Positions 1 through 8,350 of a DNA stretch of 64,000 bases are shown here, in pieces (positions within the stretch are counted from its first letter, which is position 1; every line of letters begins with the position of its first letter). The position numbers and the translations under genes are program-made. The notes beneath the pieces are model-generated. The model was given only the letters and a program-made list of their open reading frames with translations, did no database searches and was not told the DNA's origin. Where the stretch lies: positions 186,001 to 250,000 of the forward strand of contig DOTG01000003.1 of assembly GCA_003512955.1 (NCBI GenBank), read 5' to 3'. The stretch comes from Marinilabiliales bacterium (GTDB taxonomy: Bacteria; Bacteroidota; Bacteroidia; Bacteroidales; SZUA-534).

Positions 1-1555
1 GGAACGATATTTTACCGCTAACTTCCCTTTTAATATTTGTTATAGCTATATTACCATAATCCCCGTCTGTTAATAAAAATGTTGGGTCGGTCATATCCGA
101 TAAAAATGTTGTACGGTAAACCGAATCGGAGAAAAATGCATTATCCATGTCTCCGTTTTCAAAAGCCTTTCCTCCTGGACGAAAGGCATATACCTCATCA
201 AAAATATCAGCCCCATTGTAAGAAACATTCCCTGTAGCATGAGGCCAAATACGGTAAACCAATAAACCCGAGCCCGGTAATGCACTTTCGTAAGTATTTT
301 CGTTAACCCTGTATTCCAATATCAAAAATTCACCTGATGTTGAATTCGGGATATTAATTTTATAGCAGATGTTTTCGGGAACATTGGAACTTAATGGCGC
401 CAATCCGTACGTTCCTGTAGTTTTAATTTCCGGTAAGGAATCAATCCACCCACCATACTTGAATTTCATATAAGCATTCGTTGATTGTGCTGGTTCCGAG
501 TTATATTCCATTAAATCCCAATAACCAACAGGGTGCAATGAAGTTCCATAGGTATAGTGATATAAATCGGGGGCACCCAATGTATGGAACATTTCATGGC
601 ACAAAACAGAAGAATGCGATTGAACATAGGTCTCAAGCTGGAAATTGAAACTATAAAATTGTTTCTCGTTTATGGTCACCGAATAATTATCGTCAATGGT
701 TGACATATGGGGCCATAACAGATCGCTCCATCCATCAGGTCCTCCTTTCACAATAAAGCAAACATTATCAATCTTCCCGTCCTTATCAAAGTCAATATCT
801 AAGCCCGATGGTATTTCACCTTTTACCGATAATAGGGCATTGCGCAATAAAGCAAATTCGCGTGCATTTTTTTGATCACTCCCCGAATACCCATTTGTAT
901 TGGTTTCTGAATTAAATGGTTGATAATAGCTCCGGGGTTTGTCATCGGTATAAGTTTCAACAACATCGCTTTCAACTAAAGGATAAAATGAGGTAACAAT
1001 TTCTAAAGAATTATATGAAATTCTTTGATAGTATTTATACATTGAATTATCTGTTTCTGAACTGCCATTAAACATTTGTTCGAAAACCGAAAACAAATTA
1101 GTAAAATCGCTATCATCCAGGAATTTAATAAATACAACAATGTTATTCAGACGGCCTTTATTGTTTTTTAATTCCGATTTTACATCTGTTCTATTTCTTT
1201 TTTCCCATAGTTGATGTTTTTTTAATAGATTCTCGGGTGACAATGTGGCAAATGGTTTCAAATTACAGTTTTGCGGATCGTTTTCTCCAACAATAAAATC
1301 TGATGGTACCAATTTTCCATCAAGTTCAAGTGCATACACAAAATATCCTGTATGTTCATTCTGAATAATTGTATAACCATTGCTATCGTGCAGCCAGTGC
1401 CAAAATTCATCACCACTGGCATAGCATACTATGTTACGGCCATCAGGTTGAACTATTACCTGTGGTACGTTTTTCAAAAAAGCTGCATATGTTTGTTGAA
1501 ATGGAACCAGAAGAAATAAGGCAAAAATTTTTATTATCAAGCAGTTCGTTCTCAT
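1..1555 (-). CDS. M6-family secreted metalloprotease, 3' end outside window
   Basis: The minus-strand frame is open from an ATG at 1555 to the window edge, giving about 518 residues with no stop. It starts with a signal peptide (MRTNCLIIKIFALFLLVPF, cut near QTYA). A zinc-protease motif HEMFH lies at about residues 320-324, followed by GAPDLYHY, which is typical of immune-inhibitor-A/M6 peptidases. Upstream are a Ca/Asp-rich stretch (DIDFDKDGKIDN) and the segment VGYWDLME. The family cleaves proteins outside the cell. Domains beyond the catalytic region, possibly including a T9SS sorting tail, lie off the window. The fold call is firm; the substrate is unknown. Confidence 0.88.
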   Translation of the reverse strand, partial: MRTNCLIIKIFALFLLVPFQQTYAAFLKNVPQVIVQPDGRNIVCYASGDEFWHWLHDSNGYTIIQNEHTGYFVYALELDGKLVPSDFIVGENDPQNCNLKPFATLSPENLLKKHQLWEKRNRTDVKSELKNNKGRLNNIVVFIKFLDDSDFTNLFSVFEQMFNGSSETDNSMYKYYQRISYNSLEIVTSFYPLVESDVVETYTDDKPRSYYQPFNSETNTNGYSGSDQKNAREFALLRNALLSVKGEIPSGLDIDFDKDGKIDNVCFIVKGGPDGWSDLLWPHMSTIDDNYSVTINEKQFYSFNFQLETYVQSHSSVLCHEMFHTLGAPDLYHYTYGTSLHPVGYWDLMEYNSEPAQSTNAYMKFKYGGWIDSLPEIKTTGTYGLAPLSSNVPENICYKINIPNSTSGEFLILEYRVNENTYESALPGSGLLVYRIWPHATGNVSYNGADIFDEVYAFRPGGKAFENGDMDNAFFSDSVYRTTFLSDMTDPTFLLTDGDYGNIAITNIKREVSGKISF

Positions 1556-2085
1556 CTAATTTTAATTTTACTGCAAGTTTTATATAAATCGCCTAATAAT
1601 CAAAATTAACAACGGTAACTTTAGTTACCTTTTTTACAATATTTTAACACTGTTTAATTGTATTTTATGATAAACTATAAGGATTAGGGGCGGGTTGTCA
1701 ATTTAACGTGAGATGTAATATTTGATTCTTGTTTTTTTAGTTTTACATTCATTTTTTTATTGGAATGATGGAAAATTGGAATAAAAAAGGAAATAAAATG
1801 TATTGATAATGGGGTTCCAATCATCCAATGTTACATACTTACAATCATTCAATTTCCCAATAAATTAACCTCAAAAAGGTAACTACAACAGATGTGTCCC
1901 CTGGGGGATCGTGGGGGGATTTGCAATTAACAATTAGCAATGAATAATGAACAATTAGAAAGATATCAGTATCAAGTATCAAGATGTCAGACACAAGATT
2001 CAGAGACACGAGACACAAGATAATGAGATAATGTGTTAATGAGCCAATGGGCTAATGAACTAATGGGCTAATGTCCCGATACACC
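1556..2085. other. Intergenic, low-complexity repeats
   Basis: No gene is seen. The part nearest 1556 should hold the promoter of the protease. At about 1925-2080 the DNA is built from short degenerate words (aatgagataatg, aatgggctaatg, aatgaactaatg; also tatcaagatgtcag, gagacacgagacacaag). The same words recur at 5453-5868. This looks like expanding simple repeat rather than coding DNA. Confidence 0.6.
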
Positions 2086-3756
2086 CTAAAACACTTCCCG
2101 CCAAAGTTGTACTTCATCGGTAAAGCGGTTATTAATGGGCTGGCATTGTGTATCAATGCGCATCATCGGCCGTGTTTGGTTATTGTAGGCTGGCCATTCA
2201 GGTTGCCCGGCGGCTGAGGGTTTTCCGTTATGGGCAAAGTTGGTCCAGAAAGTGCTCATGTTTTTTGAAGCTGTAAACCGTTCGGGACGGCTTCCCTCCA
2301 TGCCGGGTGTTCTTGTTCCTGATGCATCAATACTTCCATCCACGTTATAGAACTTAAACGGGATATCCATGGCATGCATGGCGCCCATGGTTATGTTGGT
2401 TCCGGAGATGATGTTTTCCGATTTATAGCCAAAATTATAAAGATAGACGGGTGCCGTGCCCTGTTCCGATTTTCGTTCGGCAATCAGCAGCGAACCCAAT
2501 CCCATGCTCAACAACGAATAAACCTTCATGTAGATTTCTGTGGGTGTGGCTTCGGGATATTTGGCCGAATAAAATTCTACAATACGTGCCGCTTTGGTTC
2601 CAAAGTCCTTTTGCAACCGTTCCAGTAATCCTTGTTTCGATAAATTGAAAACCTCTTTATCGCTACCATACATCGAAAAGAAAATCTCTTCGTCTTCGTT
2701 CCAGCCCACAAGAAGGGGTTTGTCCACTGAAATTTGAGGCGCTACCGGGTCGAACGGGTGGTAAGGAAGAACAGCCCCATCGGCCACGGGGCCAAAATTA
2801 CCGGGACCCACCGCCCCAATCCCTTTAAATCCCTGTTTAAACGACCAGTCTGACTTTGATTGAAGCCGGACCTGGGCTTCAAGAAGTTTCGGTGCCGGCA
2901 TGTCCAGCAGTTTTCGCCAATCTTTAGGCGCGATGTTAAGCTCTTTTAAAAGCATCAGGGTGGTTTGCTGAGCTGTTTCCGGAGTATTCAAAACAATCCC
3001 GGGGCCGCTTTCAATCGATGCTTTATGGAAGTAGGGAGCCGCCTCGGGCATAGCATAAAGGCACGAGGTTTTTAATCCGCCACCCGATTCACCAAAAATC
3101 ATCACATTATCGGGGTCGCCGCCAAACTGACGGATATTTTGATTGATCCATTTTAAAGCTAAAGCAATATCCTGAACCCCACGGTTACCGGAACCCCTGT
3201 ATTCATCGCCGGCCAGTTCATCTAAATAAAGATAACCCAAAAGTCCCAGCCGGTGGTTGGTAGCCACTACCACCACATTAAACATCCGGGCCAGGTTGGC
3301 GCCATCCTGTGCTGTACTTCCGGCCGAACCGGCCACAAAACCGCCGCCGTGGCTGTACACCATCACCGGGCATTTACCATCGGTCTTTGCTGGGGTCCAA
3401 ATATTTAATGTAAGGCTATCTTCGGCGGGTTCGGGTTCATTCAGCCCGTAATAACCACCAAGCGTTTGAATAGATGGATTCCCCAACTTTGTGGCTTCCC
3501 TGATCCCAGTCCAGGGTTTAAGAGGTTCGGGGGTCAAAAACCGGCGGTTCCCCGAAATTTTTCCGGCGTAAGGAACCCCTTTAAAAATATTCACCCCGTT
3601 TTGCTGGTAGCCTTTGAGCTTTCCAAAAGCTGTATCAATCACAATTTCTCCACCCTTTTCAGCCAGATTCATCCACGAAAAGGAAGGCAGCACCATAGCC
3701 GTAACTAATCCGGCTCCTGAGTATTTAATAAATTGTCGGCGGTTTATAGGTTCCAT
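2086..3756 (-). CDS. Type B carboxylesterase, Tat-exported
   Basis: 556 aa alpha/beta hydrolase of the carboxylesterase/para-nitrobenzyl esterase family, predicted to hydrolyse carboxylic esters in the periplasm. The N-terminus has a twin-arginine motif (NRRQFIK) before a hydrophobic segment ending near residue 28, so Tat export is likely. The oxyanion loop HGGGF is at 136-140, the nucleophile elbow GESGG has Ser at about 224, and a late GAMHAMDIPFKF segment supplies the likely catalytic His. Length is normal for the family. It is transcribed alone, with no close same-strand partner. Natural substrate cannot be read from sequence; a second family member lies at 15511-17043. Confidence 0.9.
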   Translation of the reverse strand: MEPINRRQFIKYSGAGLVTAMVLPSFSWMNLAEKGGEIVIDTAFGKLKGYQQNGVNIFKGVPYAGKISGNRRFLTPEPLKPWTGIREATKLGNPSIQTLGGYYGLNEPEPAEDSLTLNIWTPAKTDGKCPVMVYSHGGGFVAGSAGSTAQDGANLARMFNVVVVATNHRLGLLGYLYLDELAGDEYRGSGNRGVQDIALALKWINQNIRQFGGDPDNVMIFGESGGGLKTSCLYAMPEAAPYFHKASIESGPGIVLNTPETAQQTTLMLLKELNIAPKDWRKLLDMPAPKLLEAQVRLQSKSDWSFKQGFKGIGAVGPGNFGPVADGAVLPYHPFDPVAPQISVDKPLLVGWNEDEEIFFSMYGSDKEVFNLSKQGLLERLQKDFGTKAARIVEFYSAKYPEATPTEIYMKVYSLLSMGLGSLLIAERKSEQGTAPVYLYNFGYKSENIISGTNITMGAMHAMDIPFKFYNVDGSIDASGTRTPGMEGSRPERFTASKNMSTFWTNFAHNGKPSAAGQPEWPAYNNQTRPMMRIDTQCQPINNRFTDEVQLWREVF

Positions 3757-3852
3757 AGCAAAGTGTTTTTGTTAAGCGTATCCGTTCAAAGGGGTTAAGA
3801 TAGCAAAAAAAGTATTAAGACCGGATATTTTGTTTAAGTCCTTATTTCCGCA

Positions 3853-3921
3853 AGTCACGGGGTGACTAATTGAATAACAATTGTTTGCCTTCTTTGTGTT
3901 AAATTGAGTCACCCCGTGACT
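3853..3921. repeat. Pair of inverted 15-bp palindromic elements
   Basis: AGTCACGGGGTGACT at 3853-3867 and its exact reverse complement AGTCACCCCGTGACT at 3907-3921. Each copy is also a 6-bp-arm palindrome around a GGG or CCC centre. They lie about 100-165 bp upstream of the carboxylesterase start, 39 bp apart. They could be a paired operator or a small mobile/REP-type palindrome. The DNA between them is AT-rich without an ORF. Confidence 0.7.
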
Positions 3922-4208
3922 TTCAACGGTTTACCAGATGATTTGCGGATTTCAGGTAAATGCTGATATAAAAATGAGTAAATGTAAAAATATATTCAAT
4001 TTCCGTTTTCACCGCAAAGCCACAGGAACACAGGGAATGTAACAACGGGCTCTGGTCGGTTGCTTTATTTTGATTTCCCGTTTCCAATAAAGAATTAGCA
4101 CGCTGATGGCACGGATGCGCGGCAATGCAGATTTTTATCCGTTGTGGAAAAAGCACTAGTTATATTCGGGGTAGTTTTAAAGTCGCGCCAGGTGGGCTGA
4201 AAGTCTAT
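3922..4208. other. Intergenic with dispersed-repeat fragments
   Basis: No gene supported. The segment 4006-4140 contains phrases such as caccgcaaagccacagg and cgctgatggcacggatg, which resemble the repeat words at 5453-5868. It is probably a diverged copy of that repeat. A short open frame here has no domain and no ribosome binding site. Confidence 0.5.
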
Positions 4209-4245
4209 TAAAAAAGGGGTGGATTTCGAAATCCCACCCCTTTTT
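4209..4245. terminator. Bidirectional rho-independent terminator
   Basis: A-run, arm AAAAAGGGGTGG, AT-rich centre atttcgaaat, arm CCCACCCCTTTTT. The stem is about 12 bp with one bulged base, flanked by A and T runs, so it can end transcription from either side. It sits just beyond the stop of the minus-strand lipoprotein gene at 4270. Confidence 0.88.
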
Positions 4246-4269
4246 CTAAGGATTATCGTTTATCTATTT

Positions 4270-4971
4270 TTAAACTGTCCATGTATATGAATATGATTCA
4301 CCGCCACTGGTTCCTGTTATACTTCCGTTACCTGCAGCATCCCATTCCATATTAAATGTATCTTCCCCTGCTTGGTAATCAACGGTGCCACTGCCATCGG
4401 CATTAATTACAATTTCAAGTGAGAAACCATCAGCTTCCATATTGACAGTAAGCACGTTATTTACATAAGCCCATGTATAGGTTAGTGCTATGGCGTCGGC
4501 GGCAGCATAGTATTTTACTTCACCGCCGGTTCCGTCTTTTTTCTCTTCTGCTGTCAGTACGGTAAATTTTGATGAACCAGCAATTTCAATTTCATACTTC
4601 CAGTAATATTTCAATGCATCTTCCCAATAGCTCATCCAGAATGAGCTTGAACCATCGGTCCAGTACCAGGTGTGGGTACCATTGGTTGATTTGGTAGTTG
4701 ATTCGGTTGCACCGGCTGGAACCTCGAAACTACTGAAAGCCTGTGTCATAGCCACAGCCGACTGGATGTAAGCCGATGCCACTTGGGCATGAACATCAGT
4801 CGAATTTTGCAACCCGGCAGGAATCTCTATTTTAGAGACTGTTTCGGCGGCAGCTGGCTTCTTAAAATCAGAACCATCCGATGAATTGTCGTCATCTTTA
4901 CTACATGATGAAACAAATACCAAGGCAACAACTGCCATCAACAACGAGAGGAATTTTACATTCTTTTTCAT
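4270..4971 (-). CDS. Hypothetical secreted lipoprotein
   Basis: 233 aa from the ATG at 4971. An upstream in-frame ATG at 5034 would add 21 charged residues before a normal signal peptide, so the downstream start is preferred. The signal MKKNVKFLSLLMAVVALVF ends in a lipobox VSSC, then an acidic SKDDDNSSDGSD linker typical of Bacteroidota surface lipoproteins. The mature part is rich in W, Y, S and T with an alternating beta pattern (HTWYWTDGSSSFWMSYWEDA) and a C-terminal run of short strands. No family is recognised. It is monocistronic, with a strong terminator at 4209-4245. Function unknown. Confidence 0.8.
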   Translation of the reverse strand: MKKNVKFLSLLMAVVALVFVSSCSKDDDNSSDGSDFKKPAAAETVSKIEIPAGLQNSTDVHAQVASAYIQSAVAMTQAFSSFEVPAGATESTTKSTNGTHTWYWTDGSSSFWMSYWEDALKYYWKYEIEIAGSSKFTVLTAEEKKDGTGGEVKYYAAADAIALTYTWAYVNNVLTVNMEADGFSLEIVINADGSGTVDYQAGEDTFNMEWDAAGNGSITGTSGGESYSYTWTV

Positions 4972-5452
4972 TTTGTTAAATTTTAAGTTAATAATTAAGG
5001 TTACTCTTCTTTTTAAAACGATATTATGATTCAACTTTTAACAAATTGGTGGCGTGGCACATTACTTCAGTTCCAATTGGTGTATTCCCAATTACCCCGC
5101 CATCCCTATCAACAAGTAACATCTGCCACAGGATTTTTCAATCGTATATTTCGATATCTGGTGATAAATAACCTCATGATATTTTATTTTACGGGTTCCT
5201 TGTAATTGAGACAAATATCATAAAAATCGGGCAATATTTATTTTCCTGAATTACTAAATTAATTTTTCCGTTATCAATCAGGGCATCGGGAGCTATACAA
5301 AACCCCGGACCAAAATATCTGCCATTATTTAAAACCAATAAAAGCGCTTTTTCTCAAACCAATACTTTTTATAATTAACCTGCTAACTTCCTATCTGCCA
5401 ACTTTCCTGCATCTCATTTATCTACCTTGTTACCCTGTAACGCAGATTCCCG
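4972..5452. other. Intergenic, no gene seen
   Basis: AT-rich stretch upstream of the lipoprotein gene. It should contain that gene's promoter, but no convincing TTTG/TAnnTTTG pair was picked out. No RNA gene or ORF with a domain was recognised. Confidence 0.5.
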
Positions 5453-5868
5453 CAGATTTATTAACCACAAAGGCGCAAAGTGCTAATGAGCCAATGAATT
5501 AGCGGATTTATTCACCGCAAAGGCGCAAAGTGCTAATGAACCAATGAACCAATGAGCCAATGAATTCAAGTCTCTAAAAAGAATGGTACGTTGATGACGC
5601 GGATTCATTCACCGCAAAGGCGCAAAGGCGCAAAGTGCCAATGAGCTAATGAACTAATGAACTAATGAGACAATGTGCTAATGAATTCCGGTCTCTAAAA
5701 AGAATGGAACGCTGATGACGCGGATACTTCGTAACGCGGATTCCCGCAGGTTTATTAACCGCAAAGGCGCAAAGGCGCAAAGTGCCAATGTGCCAATGAG
5801 CTAATGGGCTAATGGGCTAATGAGCTAATGAGCTAATGAGCTAATGAACTAACGAAATGACCCTTGAT
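5453..5868. repeat. Four degenerate copies of a dispersed-type repeat
   Basis: Four head-to-tail units begin near 5461, 5510, 5608 and 5755. Each contains (a/c)accgcaaaggcgcaaag, then a variable run of 10-bp words of the type aatgagct or aatgaacc. Two units also carry tctctaaaaagaatgg and the cgctgatgacgcgg phrase. Word number differs between units, as expected for slippage. The same phrases occur near 2028-2080 and 4006-4140. No coding capacity. It resembles intergenic repeat families seen in many environmental Bacteroidota, but the family name is not known to me. Confidence 0.75.
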
Positions 5869-5970
5869 GGTTTCGGGATAAGATAGTTGAATGACGCAAT
5901 AGCATATTTCACTGACGCAATGGCACATTTCATATCCGCGATGACCATAGAAAACTTCCGGAACGTATCT

Positions 5971-6118
5971 TTCAACCGCGAAATGATTGCAGACACCAAC
6001 GAAACAACCCCGTTCAACCGCGAAATGATTACCGATACTAACGAAATAACCCCGTTCAACCGTGAAATGATGGTTGCCCCTGATGTAATAAGCCCCTAAA
6101 ACCGGGAAATGGAGACGG
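5971..6118. repeat. Three 42-bp tandem repeats plus a partial copy
   Basis: Units at 5971-6012, 6013-6054 and 6055-6096 begin ttcaaccgcgaaatgat. The first two match closely; the third diverges in its second half. A decayed fourth start (aaaccgggaaatgg) follows at about 6099. Because 42 is a multiple of three, a plus-strand frame 5887-6099 stays open and would encode repeats of FNREMI(A/T)DTNE(T/I)TP, and the minus strand is open as well. No ribosome binding site or known domain supports a protein. Confidence 0.72.
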
Positions 6119-6673
6119 CATCAAAAAAAATGATAATTTACCCCCGGTTCCATGTGAAAAATCAACCTGATAATCATAATTCCAGATTCTTACTTAATCC
6201 CGCAAAAAAAGCGCGAACCGGTTAATAGCCCCGGTGTGGCTTTTATGTAAACGTACCCGGTTTTTATCCATACCTGCCATTTAATGAACAAATCGCACCG
6301 TGACCTGCGGAACAGGTGAAGCTCTGTGGGTATTGAACCCAATGGTTGTCCGTTATGTGGCAATAAATAGCCGGGTGGCGCTTTTTGAAGGATTGCCTTC
6401 TGCAAAAATCCTTTGGAATGTAACGGCGGAAAGGAACAGAGGGTTTTGAAGCCAAAAAAAAGGTTTAATTGAACTGAATATCAGACCCCATCTGTTAATA
6501 ATTGTTAATAAAAAGTGGAGGTTGTGAAAATGGCATCTGACATGGATTTCCCATGATTTTACCAAAACCCGGTGAATTATTTTGGCATCCGTTAGCGAAA
6601 AAGCGGATGGTGGTTATCAATTTTTTTATACATTTATACCTGTTAATGTATCAACCAAAAATAAATTTTTCCT
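6119..6673. other. Intergenic, no gene seen
   Basis: About 555 bp upstream of the first gene of the array. Several short frames on both strands overlap one another and have neither domains nor start signals. The last 60 bp (ttttttatacatttatacctg, AT-rich) are the likely promoter region for the gene at 6674. Confidence 0.45.
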
Positions 6674-7372
6674 ATGAACAAAAAACAAGAGATGGTATTA
6701 AAAAGGGGCGATGCTGTTCACCAGGTGTTTACCCAATTTGCCGATGTGGTACAGATTACCCCCGGCCTCACTGACCTTGATACCCGTTTGGGTGAACTAC
6801 TTGCCGAAGGGAAGGCCTTTGGCATGCAACAAAACGAAAAAAGCACTTCGGTAACCCGGCAAAAGAATGAAATACGCCAACAACTGGAGGTGCAGGTGTA
6901 CGAAATTGCATCGGCCCTGCTGGCCTTTGCACCGCAGGGAGGCGACTCCGCCCTGATACAGGTTATTGAGGAGCTGCGCACCAGCCCCTCGAAATTAGAT
7001 AAAATGCGCGACCGGCCCCTGCATGCCTATGCCATGTTTGTACACCAACATGCCGCCCGTTTCCCGGGCAAGCTGGAGCCTTACTTTACCGATACCGAGG
7101 TAGCGGCTTTAAAAACCCTGACCGACGCGTTCGACCAATCGTTGCCGGCACCTAAAAATGCACAGGGCAAAAGCAAACAGATTACCGAAAACCTGGCCGA
7201 ATGCTGCGAGGCTATTGATACGATGCTAAAGGGGACCATCCGCGAAAAGGTGAACCCCTGGAGGACCAAAAAGCCCGGGTTTTACAATGCCTTTGAAAAC
7301 GCGATGGCTATTACCGCTGCCCATACCACCAAAACCGATAAGGGTACAACGGCTGCCACCGATGCAACATAG
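6674..7372 (+). CDS. Conserved-looking helical hypothetical protein
   Basis: 232 aa, soluble, no signal peptide or membrane segment, predicted mostly helical. It starts MNKKQEMVLKRGDAV and ends in a low-complexity tail (TTKTDKGTTAATDAT). I do not recognise the family. Its DNA is clearly more GC-rich than the genes that follow (many gcc, ggc and ctg codons), so it fits the host genome better than its neighbours do. A CCCCCGCTGCC/GGCGGTGGGGG hairpin follows 29 bp after the stop, and copies of that hairpin recur through the array downstream. This gene may therefore be the original owner of the hairpin. Confidence 0.7.
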   Translation: MNKKQEMVLKRGDAVHQVFTQFADVVQITPGLTDLDTRLGELLAEGKAFGMQQNEKSTSVTRQKNEIRQQLEVQVYEIASALLAFAPQGGDSALIQVIEELRTSPSKLDKMRDRPLHAYAMFVHQHAARFPGKLEPYFTDTEVAALKTLTDAFDQSLPAPKNAQGKSKQITENLAECCEAIDTMLKGTIREKVNPWRTKKPGFYNAFENAMAITAAHTTKTDKGTTAATDAT

Positions 7373-7377
7373 AGGTT

Positions 7378-7500
7378 TGATTTGCCTTATATAATGGTTT
7401 GCCCCCGCTGCCCGAAGCTCTTGTGGAGGGCGGTGGGGGTTTTTGAGGGGGAGTTAAAAATGTAATTTCAAATAAATTAGGGTTATATAGTAGTTGTGCA
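7378..7500 (+). repeat. Array repeat type B, copy 1 (hairpin plus T-run)
   Basis: Conserved lead tatataatggttt-like sequence, then a hairpin at 7402-7439 (arms CCCCCGCTGCC and GGCGGTGGGGG) followed by TTTTT. Then comes a conserved tail gagttaaaaatgtaatttc. The same order recurs at 12339-12455, and parts recur at 11699, 13242, 14236 and 15279. The hairpin can act as a terminator for the gene upstream. Confidence 0.85.
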
Positions 7501-7516
7501 AAATATAGGATAAGCA

Positions 7517-7810
7517 ATGAAATTAAGTAAAGAACATCAAAAAAAGCTATTAGAAAAGCTAAAAGGCTGGTCACATCAGAAATGTGAGGTTTGTTCATCA
7601 GGGGAATGGTCAATCAGCGATACTTTCTTTGAAATTCGAGAGTTTCGTCCAGAAAAAGGAGAAAAAAATGGTCTGACAACAATTCAACCTTACGTTACTA
7701 TGTCTTGCAGAGAATGTGGTAATACTAAGTTTTTTAATGCCATACATTTAGGAATAGTTGACAAAAGTAATCCTAATGATGACTATGAAAAAGGAGGTAA
7801 ACATGAATGA
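7517..7810 (+). CDS. Small zinc-ribbon-like hypothetical protein
   Basis: 97 aa. Two CxxC pairs (CEVC near residue 22-25, CREC near 72-75) suggest a single treble-clef or zinc-ribbon metal site; the rest is polar and charged. AGGA lies 6 bp before the ATG. It overlaps the next gene by 8 bp, so the two are translated together. AT-rich coding DNA, unlike the gene at 6674. Role unknown; small zinc-ribbon proteins often bind nucleic acids or serve as adaptor subunits. Confidence 0.75.
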   Translation: MKLSKEHQKKLLEKLKGWSHQKCEVCSSGEWSISDTFFEIREFRPEKGEKNGLTTIQPYVTMSCRECGNTKFFNAIHLGIVDKSNPNDDYEKGGKHE

Positions 7811-8192
7811 ATTGAAGTTTAGCCAGGATTATGTTGTTTATAAAACAAAAAAGGAAGGGATTTATCCAATAAAGGAATCTGATTGGAAAAGGTTGCTAAG
7901 AATTATTGAAGGAATTATACCTAACCAAAGAATTTTTCAAGTTTTATCTTCTATTGCATTTGGTATTTTTGCTTCTGCAATATTCTCATTGATTGCATTT
8001 AATTCTGCAACTAATCTAGAATCTTGGGTTAAACCAACTACATGGGTTATTTTTTTTACTTCTCTGATTGCGGGTATTGGTCTGTTGATTTTAGATAAAC
8101 AACAAAAGGATATGATAACATATTCAACAAAAGATGTTTTGACTGAAATGGCAGAAATAGAAAAGACATTTGACAAAACGGAAAATCAATAA
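7803..8192 (+). CDS. Two-helix membrane hypothetical protein
   Basis: 129 aa. The start at 7803 is chosen because AAAGGAGG sits 5 bp before it; the longer frame from 7758 runs inside the preceding gene. Two membrane helices are visible (about IAFGIFASAIFSLIAF and WVIFFTSLIAGIGLLIL), joined by a short loop, with a charged C-terminal tail (DVLTEMAEIEKTFDK) likely helical. It is coupled to the zinc-ribbon gene. The pair plausibly makes a soluble factor and its membrane partner, but no family is recognised. Confidence 0.8.
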   Translation: MNELKFSQDYVVYKTKKEGIYPIKESDWKRLLRIIEGIIPNQRIFQVLSSIAFGIFASAIFSLIAFNSATNLESWVKPTTWVIFFTSLIAGIGLLILDKQQKDMITYSTKDVLTEMAEIEKTFDKTENQ

Positions 8193-8199
8193 ATACTTT

Positions 8200-8331
8200 G
8201 CACAACAAATAAATATACGTAATGCGGGGTGAAGTGGTAAATTTGAACTTTAATGCAATTAATAAACAACGTAGCGGTTTGATAGTGAAGAGCCTTGAAA
8301 TTCCGCATTAGGCATATTCGAGCCGTTGTGG
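8200..8331 (+). repeat. Array repeat type A, copy 1; attC-like long hairpin
   Basis: About 130 bp that can fold end to end: CACAAC 8201-8206 with GTTGTG 8325-8330; AATAT 8212-8216 with ATATT 8314-8318; TAATGCGG 8220-8227 with CCGCATTA 8303-8310. The internal loops are nearly symmetric. It lies between the stop of one unit and the start of the next, as integron attC sites do. The ends deviate from the classical RYYYAAC/GTTRRRY cores. A diverged copy is at 9056-9192. Confidence 0.75.
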
Positions 8332-8350
8332 GCAATAAAAATAAGCATTT

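Noticed and set aside
3923..4156. Minus-strand 77-aa frame
   Set aside because: It lies over dispersed-repeat fragments, with no domain, start signal or partner gene.
5887..6099. 70-aa plus-strand frame with FNREMI repeats
   Set aside because: It arises from the 42-bp tandem repeats. The minus strand is open too, and there is no ribosome binding site or known domain, so it is reported as a repeat only.
6190..6565. Several overlapping minus-strand small frames upstream of the array
   Set aside because: They overlap one another in different frames and none shows coding features.
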